In this document: one piece after another, positions 24,371-33,547 of the stretch
Layout: every line of letters begins with the position of its first letter
How positions within the stretch are numbered: position 1 is the first letter of the stretch
DNA from: Epiperipatus broadwayi
Lineage: Eukaryota; Onychophora; Udeonychophora; Euonychophora; Peripatidae
Assembly (NCBI GenBank): GCA_028023455.1
Contig: JAQFVV010006293.1
Location: 3,607,844 to 3,671,843 of the forward strand
Direction of reading: 5' to 3'
Length of the DNA: 64,000 bases
Program-made: the position numbers and the translations under genes
Notes under the pieces: model-generated
Seen by the model: the letters and a program-made list of their open reading frames with translations, nothing else
Told to the model about the DNA's origin: nothing
Database searches by the model: none

Positions 24371-24414
24371 CCCAATATATCTATTTTATGCAGAACCAGC
24401 ACTCATCAGTTGGG
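24371..24414 (-). ncRNA. Hammerhead-ribozyme-like motif, degenerate, inverted arm of element 2
   Basis: The minus strand reads stem I CCCAA, core CTGATGA, stem II GTGC/GCAT around TGGTTCT, then AAAA where GAAA is expected, and stem I TTGGG. Loss of the invariant G of GAAA predicts an inactive ribozyme. Confidence 0.55.
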
Positions 24415-24863
24415 TCAGATCTTAATCTCCCACACATATAAAACAATCAGTGCTCGGTTTATATTAAGATAGCAATTTGGAGTGGAGGATGAATTGGCTG
24501 AAAAATCATGAGTTCAAATCCATATAATTATATACATAAGAAACATTCAGTATAAGCAAATTACATACTCGCTTAAAATAACATTGCTTGGGAAATAGAT
24601 TACAACTTAGTATAAATTCAGCCCATTCCCTCTTCTATTAATATATATGGATACATAATGGTCCAATAATTTGAGGGGTTAGATTGACATAATGTAATCC
24701 AATAAGAGCTTTGAGCATTCCATTGTAAGTTTTCTAGTGAAATGAACAGTTGAATTGTTGGAAGGGTGAAAAGATTGAAGCCTGTCCATTAAAGTTTGAG
24801 GAATTGCTATCATAATATAAACCGAGTATTGATTGTATATATGTGTGGGAGGTTATGATCTGG

Positions 24864-24903
24864 TCCAACTGATGAATGCTGATTCTGCATGAAATATATT
24901 GGG
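24864..24903 (+). ncRNA. Hammerhead-ribozyme-like motif in element 2
   Basis: Stem I strand CCAA (24865-24868), core CTGATGA (24869-24875), stem II ATGC (24876-24879) with loop TGATTCT and GCAT (24887-24890), GAAA (24891-24894), a minimal stem III, cleavage-site A at 24898, and stem I strand TTGG (24899-24902). A further T-G pair can extend stem I. All core positions fit the hammerhead consensus. The nearly absent stem III is typical of Penelope/retrozyme hammerheads thought to act as dimers. Confidence 0.65.
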
Positions 24904-25055
24904 GATCATGTATCTTTTTCATATGTGTGTGGTTATGTATATCGGTTGCTTGAGATGGAAGATGAATAGACTAAAAAATCCTGAGTTCAAATCTGTCTAA
25001 TTACATACATAAGAAACAGTCAGTGTAAACAAATTACATACTGTCTTAGAATTAT

Positions 25056-26870
25056 TTATATATATATATACTTCAAGTGTTATATATATATACACTGACT
25101 TTTTTTGTTTTGTTTATTATCTTAAGAAGATAGTGCTGTAGTCATTTTTTTTTTTTTTATGCATCTTTATTTTTTATTTTTATAGTTTTCCCATTAATGA
25201 TTTAAAGATGTTAGTTAAAGTTATTTTTAAAATTATGTTATTAAAAAGTTTTAAGATAATCTGATAAAATGTTTTGTTGGATAATTACTTTCATAATTGT
25301 TTTATTTGTGTTTTGATCACTTTTTTTTTGCTGTAAGAGTTTTTTTTTTTGTTTGTTTTCAGTTTCATAGTTAAGATAAGAATATTTCTTAATTATTTTT
25401 TAATTTTCTTAAATTGATATATAAATTTAATTATTATCATAATGAAAAAGTGCATTGATGAGTAAGTAAATAAATGAAGCTCCATTTTTCAGTGAAAACT
25501 TATTATTTAAAATATTTTTTTTTTTTGGTTCTGAGTTTTTGATTTATTTTTATATATTATTCTTAAAACTTAGTAATAATAATTATATTGCAGTTAAGGA
25601 ATATCTCCAAAAATCTGATTGTGGAGAAAAAAAAAAAGTAAAAATTGTAGTGCAGATGTGAACAGAATGTTTGTAAAAACTCTTCTTTAGGATGTACTTA
25701 TTAATAATATTTTTACTAGTTGGTTCTTCTAGAGTGATCATCTATGGATTCTGGGAAAACATAAGATAAAAAAAATATCAGTAATTTTAAATTCATGTCA
25801 GACCTGATAATTAAAAATACTGTTAAAAGCAATAGGAATAAATAGGAATGTCTAATGATAGGAATGATTAGTGAAAAATGAAAATACTAATAAGAAAGGG
25901 AGAAGTCTGTTATGAAATGAACATTTATATAATTCTTTCAGGGATATTACCCTTTAACATTCCACTTCATAATAATGTATAAGAAATTGTTGGGGCACAA
26001 GACTGAATAAATTTAATTATCGTTAACATTGGAGCATAGAATATATTGAAGATCTGTAGATGGTTTTGAAGATATTAGATCAATAAAAAAACGTTCAAGA
26101 GCATTATATGCAGACTACAAAATTAAATTATGCTTTGCTTAATTGATCATTTATAAAGGCATGTTGCCAATCTCATTTTTTAATATAGTATAACAAAATG
26201 TCAAAATCTGAAAAAATGTTGAAAATGCCATAAAAGTGTTACCTGGAATTGGTATCCAGAAGATCATTCCAGACTAAATCTGGAGATCTCCATTGATTTT
26301 TCTAAAATTTAGATCTATATCATTTAGAATAGTTTTTAATGTGCATATTTCTTCATATGACAATGCAGATGGTGCAGAAAAAAAAAAGAAGAGCATTGGG
26401 GGTATATTATGCTGAAAGAAGTGATGAAATAAATCTCATTCTTGTGAAATATTAAAGTAAAATTTCTATACAATTTTTGATTATTGTAGTCATGTATTAT
26501 GCTATATTTTTTTCCAAATTCCTCTCATGTACAATGTATATAGCAAATCTAAAATAATCCAAAACATAATTGAAATAGATAAGTAAATATAAATAAAAAA
26601 ATATTTCATACATCTAACTAGGCTTTTGTTCCTTATTAGAAGCTTGCTTATGAAGATGTTTTTCTTTTTATAAAATCACATGACCATACTCTACAACAAC
26701 TTCATCCAACGGACATTACTTACATTATACATAATTATTAAAATACACACACACATATATAAATAAATAAACTTATTACAATCTATTATTTTTATGTGTA
26801 CAAAAATGATATTTTAATTATAATCGTAAAGTTTCCAATAATCAATGCTCATTTCCCTGTTAATTATACT
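25056..26870. other. Unassigned AT-rich sequence
   Basis: No gene was found. Poly-T tracts occur near 25147, 25321 and 25509, and (TA)n near 25054-25092. The composition is uniform. Confidence 0.4.
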
Positions 26871-27224
26871 GGATGTTTAACCATGTTTACATCTTTATAA
26901 AAATTTTCTTGAATTTTCAAAGATTCATAACTTTTTTTTATCTTGTAATTTTTAACATACTTTATTATCTAAATATTTTTTTCACAATTTACTCTATGTC
27001 CAGTATCCTAAAAAATATATGTGTCTTGATTTTATATCCTTTTTATAACTGTCTGTCTTAACTGATATATATAATGCCGCTTTAATATTTCAACCAGCAG
27101 ACTAGTTTTCATCAGAAAAAGCAAAATGGCAATTGCCAGAATTTAAACACCAAATTTTACAAATATTTACGTATCAGATAACAAAATTAATTCCTATAGA
27201 ATTTTAGCCTATAGGAATCAATTT

Positions 27225-27999
27225 TGTTATCTGATATAATAACTGAAACACAGGCTTAATATATACCATGTGTCTATATATGTAATATAGGGTATATGAG
27301 CACAGACTGTCACATGACCCACCACTCTCCACTCTATGTAATAACACTGATATACTCAAGCACATACATGCTGAAAAGATAAATAATCACCAATATACGT
27401 ATTTCATGCTAAACCAGCAATCATATTGGTGATTATCTTTTCAGCATATATGTGCTTGAGTGTATCAGTGTTATTAGATAGAGTGGAGAGTGGTGGGTCA
27501 TGTGAAAGTCTGTGCTCATATACCCTATATTACATATATAAACACATGGTATATATTAAGCCTGTGTTTCAGTTATTACATTGTAGAGATGTCTGCCCAT
27601 CCTTGCATATGTATTTAATGGATTATGTCCTGTACATGTGGGGTGCAGATTGACCTTGGGTCAACATGGGTGTGACAAGAATCTCGGCCTCAGGGTGGCC
27701 TTCAAGCATTCCATCATCAGATTTTCAATTGGATGGACGGTTGAAGAGTTGGAGTATGTAGTAGATTGGAGCCAGTCCATTAAAGTATGAAGTTTGTCTA
27801 TTTTAATATATATCTGAGCACTTATAATATATATGTGTTGGGAGATGATAATCTGTACCAACTGATGATTGCTGGTTTAGCATGAAATACGTATATTGGT
27901 GATTATTTATCTTTTCAGCATATATGTGCTTGAGTGTATCAGTGTTATTAGATAGAGTGGAGAGTGGTGGGTCATGTGAAAGTCTGTGTTATCTGATAT
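27225..27999. mobile_element. Foldback Penelope-like / retrozyme-like element 3
   Basis: TGTTATCTGATAT occurs at 27225-27237 and 27987-27999, a 13-bp target duplication. Inside, an inverted arm (27238-27423) is followed by its direct counterpart (27424-27590), a spacer (27590-27860) and a second direct copy (27880-27986). The boundary between inverted and direct copies lies at 27423/27424. The direct copy starts ATATTGGTGATT, at most three bases from the position where the hammerhead at 27857-27900 is predicted to cleave. No ORF is present. Confidence 0.7.
27857..27900 (+). ncRNA. Hammerhead-ribozyme-like motif in element 3
   Basis: Stem I strand ACCAA (27857-27861), core CTGATGA (27862-27868), stem II TGCT/AGCA (27870-27873 with 27879-27882) around GGTTT, GAAA (27884-27887), stem III ATA/TAT around CG, cleavage after A27895, and stem I strand TTGGT (27896-27900). 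Stem I has five Watson-Crick pairs. The T/T opposition at the stem II base is the only departure from the consensus. Confidence 0.7.
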
Positions 28000-28625
28000 G
28001 TAAATGTTTATAATATTTTAGAGTTTAAATTCTGAAAATAGCCATTTTGCTGTGCTTTCTTATGAAAAGCATAGACAAGTAATTGTGTGTTTTTTATTAG
28101 TATTTTTATAATTTTATTTTTCCTTGAGTTTGTTCATATATTTATTATTTTCATGTATATCATATTGTAATCGTCACAATTAATTTTATACAAAGTAGTT
28201 CTACCCTATTTTTAATATTAACCATCTTTTTTGCATTACAAATCAATTTCTCTAAAGGAATAAAATAAATTATATATACATTTTTTGGATACTGGACATA
28301 GAATGAATTGTGAAAAAAATATTCAAGTAATAAATTATATTAAAAATTACAAGGAAAGAAAATGTTATGAAACTTTGTATAATTCAAGAAAATTTAAAAA
28401 AATGTGTAAACATGATTAAAGAAGGTCTAACATAATTAGTGAGCAGGTCAGGGGCAGGCATTGTTAGATTATTGGAAACCTGAAAATTATAATTAAAATA
28501 TATTTGTAGATTGTTTTCTAAATATATATAAAAAAATAAGGATTATAATAAATTTATTCATTTTTATGTATATATATTATTAATTAAAATGTAAATAATG
28601 TCTATTGGATGGAGTTGCTGTAGAG

Positions 28626-29690
28626 CAGTGGTCTTCAATCCTTGGTCTGTGAACCGGCGCCGGTCCGCAGAAGTTTTCTGCCGGTTGCTAGACTGGCAGG
28701 AAAGTTTATAATAACAAAATAATATTTTAAACTTTTAATTAATATAAACAATTTTTATTTATTTTTTCATCGCAATTGCTTAAATAAAATTAATTATAAA
28801 TCAAAATTTTATTTAAATTATTAGATAATACTATAATTACTAAATAATAATCAAAGGAATTTATTTGAAAGTGCAATCTTTAAAAGACAAAGTGTCAATC
28901 TCATGATAATTGTATCACTGCTTACATGTCACTTTCTATACCTAGTAGGCATTTCTGTATTGCATCAGCTCATTTATTAGTCACATATAGCAAAATTTTT
29001 TATTGCATTTGTATCAACTTTTTATTTATGTATGTGACAATTCTTTTTGAAATTGTAAGCTTCACAAAATGGAGACAGTTCATTGATGATGATTTCCCTT
29101 CATCGAGAACATAAATCTTATCTTTTTTTTTTTTTTTTTGCAAAATGACATCTTTATAATGAGTATTTTATTTCTATGTGACACTTTACCAAAACAACTT
29201 TTCATTCTGCTTCTTTTTTTAAATTGGGTAAAAATGAGATTAAAATAAAACCAGATTCAAAATTAAAAAAAAAAGTTTTTTATTATATAAACTCCATATA
29301 TATATAACTTCATCTTGTATATTTAACATTAAATACAGATATTACATTTATCATCATAATCGTTGTCATATAATTACACTAGCTGTGATATTTCCCAACA
29401 TTCAGGTGAATAACATTTTATTTTGCATGTTTTAACAAGGAAATAATAAACATAGCAATGCAAGCACATTAATGAGAATGTACTGTTTTCTGTAGCTGTA
29501 TGACTGCGCAATTTGAGAGTGTTCAGCATATGAAGGTAAGCAACCCCATTACAATACACAGTAACTTAGTGTGTTGTTTTGGTCAGTTATAAAAATTATG
29601 CTCATCGAAGGCTAAGCAGTTTAAATCTTTAAGAAAATTTATTTGTAGATTTTTGCCGGTCCGCCAGTGTGAAAAGGTTGAAGACCATTG
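28626..29690. mobile_element. Non-autonomous hAT element, ~1.07 kb
   Basis: The ends are CAGTGGTCTTCAATCCTT and, read from the right, CAATGGTCTTCAACCTTT (15 of 18 identical). Subterminal GGTCCGC and GCCGGTCCGCC motifs are typical of hAT elements. The flanking CTGTAGAG and CTGTACTT share five of eight bases, compatible with a decayed 8-bp target duplication. The interior has no transposase. Confidence 0.75.
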
Positions 29691-29865
29691 CTGTACTTGG
29701 TCAAGTGATTTTATAAAAGAAACATCTTGATAAAGTTCCAATAAGGAACGGAAGCCTGGTTAGATGAATTAAATAATTTTTTATTCATGATTGTCTCTTT
29801 CACTTTTGTTTTAGATTGATTATTTTAAATAAAAAAGACAACAAATTTAAGATTGAAATTTGACC

Positions 29866-32800
29866 ATTTAAAGCAGGCATGGACAATCTTTCCTTGTTTG
29901 GGGGACAAATTATCATTCTGTCTTCAAGTCAAGGGCTGGACCAAATTATTAAATGTTACAAATTAATAGTGAATGAATAAAAACAAGTTATTACTTCATA
30001 TTTCATTTATTTAAGCTTTGGTGTAAAGCTCTTCATAAATTTTATAATAATAAGGATATAACAATTTAATGTGAAGATTGGCCTTGTACTTCAACAACGA
30101 GACTATTAATATTGATGTTAATATTACTTAAGAAAAATTGCATAGAATTTTCGAGGTTTTGGTCCATTCTTATCCGATTTATTGTATTTCATCCTCAAAA
30201 AAACTCCATACTGTAACAGTATACATATATGTCATTACATCATTTTAAAATGATAATATAAAAAAGATTCATAAATAAAATTGATTATAAAAAAAAAATC
30301 TAAAATTCAAATAATAGAGATATAAAATGCACAGATGGTAATCCGATTAAATTATTTAAAGTTAAAAGAAAGTGATAAGGAAAATTAAAAATCCAAAAAC
30401 AAAAGATCTGATTTTAAGGTAAAAGAACAATAAAAACTGTTTAAGTATTTTAAAGTTATTTTTAAACTAGCAGGATGGAAATGATTTTTTTATTATAATG
30501 TAATAATGTAAAGCAAACCGGCCCTTGGGGCATTTAAACGATTGTAAGTCAAATAATATATAAAAATTAAAATATTATGGTGTTTCCCACTTTGGAGCAA
30601 ACTGACCAGTGAAGATACTAACAAACACAGTCCAGAAAGTAAAACTATCATGGCCAGTAAGATCGGCACAAAGTCAGGAGCGATCGATCCGAAAATTTGG
30701 CATTAAGGGATGCATAATACTATAAAAAGAAAGGAAGAAAGAATATAAAAAAAAGTTATTGATTGAGTAGTGGTGGCTGGTTAAAATATTTCATAGCTGC
30801 ATTGCAGGCTCCACAATATAGAGGTCTCGCAATAGATTTTGTTTCTATTTGCACCGACTGAGGCGGCCTCCAGAGTGATGGTTCCTGAATAAATGGCAAG
30901 CAGCGGTTTCGTCTACAAGATAAACAATCTATAAAAATGTAATAGCTAGGATGAACTTCAATAAACCTGCCTACATCCGGAGGATTCATCAAGATATACC
31001 ATGGGAAGTATAAAACTTTTGAATACAATATGAACTTTTAAATAGCTAACTTAAACAAAATTTCATTTAGTATACCTAAGCGTAATTTCTAAATAAGCTC
31101 TTATCTGCTAAGTAAAAGAAACTAAATTATTTATTAACGTTTTTTATGTATAACATGTTTGCTATAAATCATTTCCATCTTTGTTAAACTAAATTACTAA
31201 ATTTAAAATAAGAGTGTCTAGATTCATCAAGATTAGGTTAGATTATATTGGGGTAATTTTGGGCTAATTTCGTAGTTGAGTCTATGCTGGTGGAGGAATG
31301 TACAGACAACAGGCATTTTATGTCAATGCAATCTGGGGAGGTGCATTAAATTCTCATTCTCTTGTGCCGCGTTAGCATACGGGGCATAGTACCCAACTGA
31401 ATACCTGGCCAAAAAGGGAAGCCATCACATCGTTATTGTTGGTAGATGTATTTTCTATACCATTTGATTTCTTATGTTCTATGGATAGGGACTATAAGTC
31501 GGCAAGGACCGCTTTCCCTCCAAATGGAGTATTTCTTTTTCTCAGTATATTTATATATGATTCCTTCGCCAGACAAATGCACATTCCTGTGCTGGCTGAG
31601 GATCACTTCTTTAATAATATGTTACAGATGCAAATTCCTATAAACTTGATTGGTTTATGCTAACATTCTCATTTTGCATTAGTCACATCGGTATCTCAGC
31701 AATGTAACGTTGTATAAGTGTGAACTTTTGGCCTGAGCTTATGATTTGAGTCTTTAAATGCATATTCTATGTAGTCTATTTGTGCTTAACACAATATAAA
31801 AATATTAAATTATAAAATTTCATCCATCTGTGCATATTAACAAACATCAGGATTTAAATCTATCTAATAGTGTTTAAATAAAGAATCTAATCCTCAAATC
31901 TGTTTAATATATGTTATGTGAATAATAAATGTTTGTTTTATTAGTATTGGCAGTGACTTACTATTTTATCTTTATTAATAATATTTGGTAATAGATAATT
32001 AAAAATAAGTTTGAAATGTTATATTATAAAACTCAGCTTCAGCTAGTGACTAGGACTATCAGTCAAATAAAAGGTAAACCTTACCATACATATCTTCCTA
32101 CTTTATAAATTTTCTAGGTTTGAATAGCCTAGTGGCACCCTGATATGGCAGATAGTGGAAGAATCTCTGCCCGACCATTATCATACATATATGTTAATGA
32201 TTATGACACAATAGTTTTATAAAAGACTTTATTAAACCATAAGCTATTTCACTATTAGGAGATTGTCTTTGAAAGCATTTTATTTTTCTAACGACTGCTT
32301 TTAGAAATTACATGAGAAAGCGGAAGCCGTCATTACTGGCTTTAAAAAAAATTACTTTTACAAAGAAGGTAAATAAAATATAATAACAGTAAATAATTTA
32401 TTAACTTCTAGAATTTTTCTTTGATGATAACTAATTCTAAATACATCATTTTTTTTAGTAACATAAAATTCTAATATCTAATATTTTGTTGTTCTAACCT
32501 TTTCAATAGGTAAGTGCAGCCAATGAATGTGTTTTTTTGTTATCTGTAAGAACTTCGTTTTTACATTTATTTTCGCGATTTTAAAATGTTAAAATTTTAT
32601 TTTTGAAATTGTAATCATTAGAAGGCTAATAAAGATAGAAAATATAAATTAATTATATAATATTCATAATACATAAAAAAAATGTGGAGTCATATCTAAT
32701 GTAACCACTAGATTCTATTCAAAAATTTGACAGGTGAAGTTGACATTGAGTTAGTAGAAAGCATACCATGTTTACTCCCACCATGAGTCAGACAAACATT

Positions 32801-32889
32801 GCTGAAACAGATCAGTGGCGGGCTGGATCAAAAGAAGTAGAGGGCCAGATCTTGTCAGCATTCCCGGATTGCCCATATGGGATTTAAAG
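29866..32889. mobile_element. hAT element, ~3.0 kb, with 8-bp target duplication
   Basis: ATTTAAAG flanks both sides (29866-29873 and 32882-32889). The left end starts CAGGCATGGACAATC and the right end finishes GATTGCCCATATGGG, imperfect inverted repeats of the common hAT CAGGCATGGGCAATC type. Subterminal GGGCTGGACC and GGCGGGCTGGATC also fit. No transposase was recognised. The interior has two less AT-rich patches (30560-31030 and 31230-31700) that do not look like hAT sequence. Confidence 0.8.
30756..31028 (-). CDS. Unrecognised Cys-rich ORF inside the 3.0 kb hAT element
   Basis: A 90-residue frame with balanced codon composition. It contains DCLSCRRNRCLPF and later LYCGACNAAMKYF, so there are two CxxC pairs (positions about 35-38 and 72-75) that could bind zinc. 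Other features are MNPPDVGRFIEVHPSYY and a proline/glutamine-rich link. No hAT transposase motif (BED finger, DDE, C-terminal block) is present. It could be a captured host exon or a degenerate reading frame. The next ~160 bases on the same strand are also unusually GC-rich and include a hydrophobic stretch (ILLAMIVLLSGLCLLVSSLV) in another frame. No function is assigned. Confidence 0.3.
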   Translation of the reverse strand: MYSKVLYFPWYILMNPPDVGRFIEVHPSYYIFIDCLSCRRNRCLPFIQEPSLWRPPQSVQIETKSIARPLYCGACNAAMKYFNQPPLLNQ

Positions 32890-33197
32890 TGTAGAATTGC
32901 ATATAACAGCTCACGCTTTGCTGATAAACCTTGATTATAATACAATAAGTATTGTTCATTGTACTGTAAGTGTATAATACATATTTTTCTACATGCATCT
33001 ATGTATAGACGATGCTTTGTACAGATAATATGAGATACATAAAAATTATAATAGAAAATTTTTAAAAAATAATGTTATTAATAATAAATCGAGAAAGCAC
33101 ATTTACATACATATTTGCAATATTGTTGTGTTTAGTCATTCATAATTCAGTTTCATTACAATTAAACATTTTTTTTTTTCAAAAATGTTTTAAAATT

Positions 33198-33497
33198 CTA
33201 ATTTGAAAACATAGGAGCAGAATTATTATTGGCAGATGCAGTTTTACCTGTTTTGGAATCTATGCAACCATCCCCTATTTGCATTGAATAACTTGAAATT
33301 GTGTGTTGCAGATTCTTGGTTAGATTCTTCTTAGAGACTTGGGCTTTCTGCTGCAATACAAGATTATCAATCATAACTTTTTTACAATTAATATCATTTA
33401 ACCATAGATTTAATGCTTTTTTCATTTTAACCAAAAAAATATTCTTTACTTTAATTATAACTTTAGTTGTTTTCAAGTGCACAAGTAACAATAGCAC
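33198..33497 (-). pseudogene. Tigger/pogo-type transposase DNA-binding domain relic
   Basis: A 99-residue frame contains KMKKALNLWLNDINCKKVMI and DNLVLQQKAQVSKK. This matches the CENP-B/Tc5-type helix-turn-helix of Tigger and jerky-like proteins ('.E.AL..W..D......I....I..KA'). Upstream frames are broken and no DDE catalytic part is visible. It is probably a fragment of a pogo-superfamily element rather than a host CENP-B homologue. Confidence 0.5.
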
Positions 33498-33547
33498 AAA
33501 TCTGCTTTGTTTTATAATTTCTTTGATTGATGGCTCATTGTTTTAAA

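Larger units (their letters stand above)
24245..25055. mobile_element. Foldback Penelope-like / retrozyme-like element 2
   Basis: An inverted leading arm (about 24245-24470) is the reverse complement of about 24815-25030. A partial direct copy (24483-24583, GATGAATTGGCTGAAAAATC) repeats at 24955-25055, and the spacer 24590-24810 lies between. So the order is inverted partial copy, direct repeat, spacer, direct repeat. The spacer resembles 27690-27860 (GCCTGTCCATTAAAGT versus GCCAGTCCATTAAAGT), so this and the element at 27238-27986 belong to one family. Each arm holds a hammerhead-like motif. The ends and target duplication are not clear. Confidence 0.6.
26878..28420. repeat. Large imperfect palindrome interrupted by foldback element 3
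   Basis: The left arm 26878-27230 (containing AATTTACTCTATGTCCAGTA) is matched inverted at about 27987-28420 (TACTGGACATAGAATGAATT). A perfect-looking inner hairpin CAGATAACAAAATT...AATTTTGTTATCTG lies at 27175-27234. The centre is split by the element at 27238-27986. The minus strand at 27098-27115 reads CTGATGAAAACTAGTCTG, which looks like a hammerhead core that has lost stem II. Confidence 0.65.

Noticed and set aside
30560-30719. Second exon with a transmembrane helix following the ORF in the hAT element
   Set aside because: A fine acceptor-like tract exists near 30721, but no donor follows the 30756-31028 frame, and the hydrophobic frame has a stop just after the acceptor.
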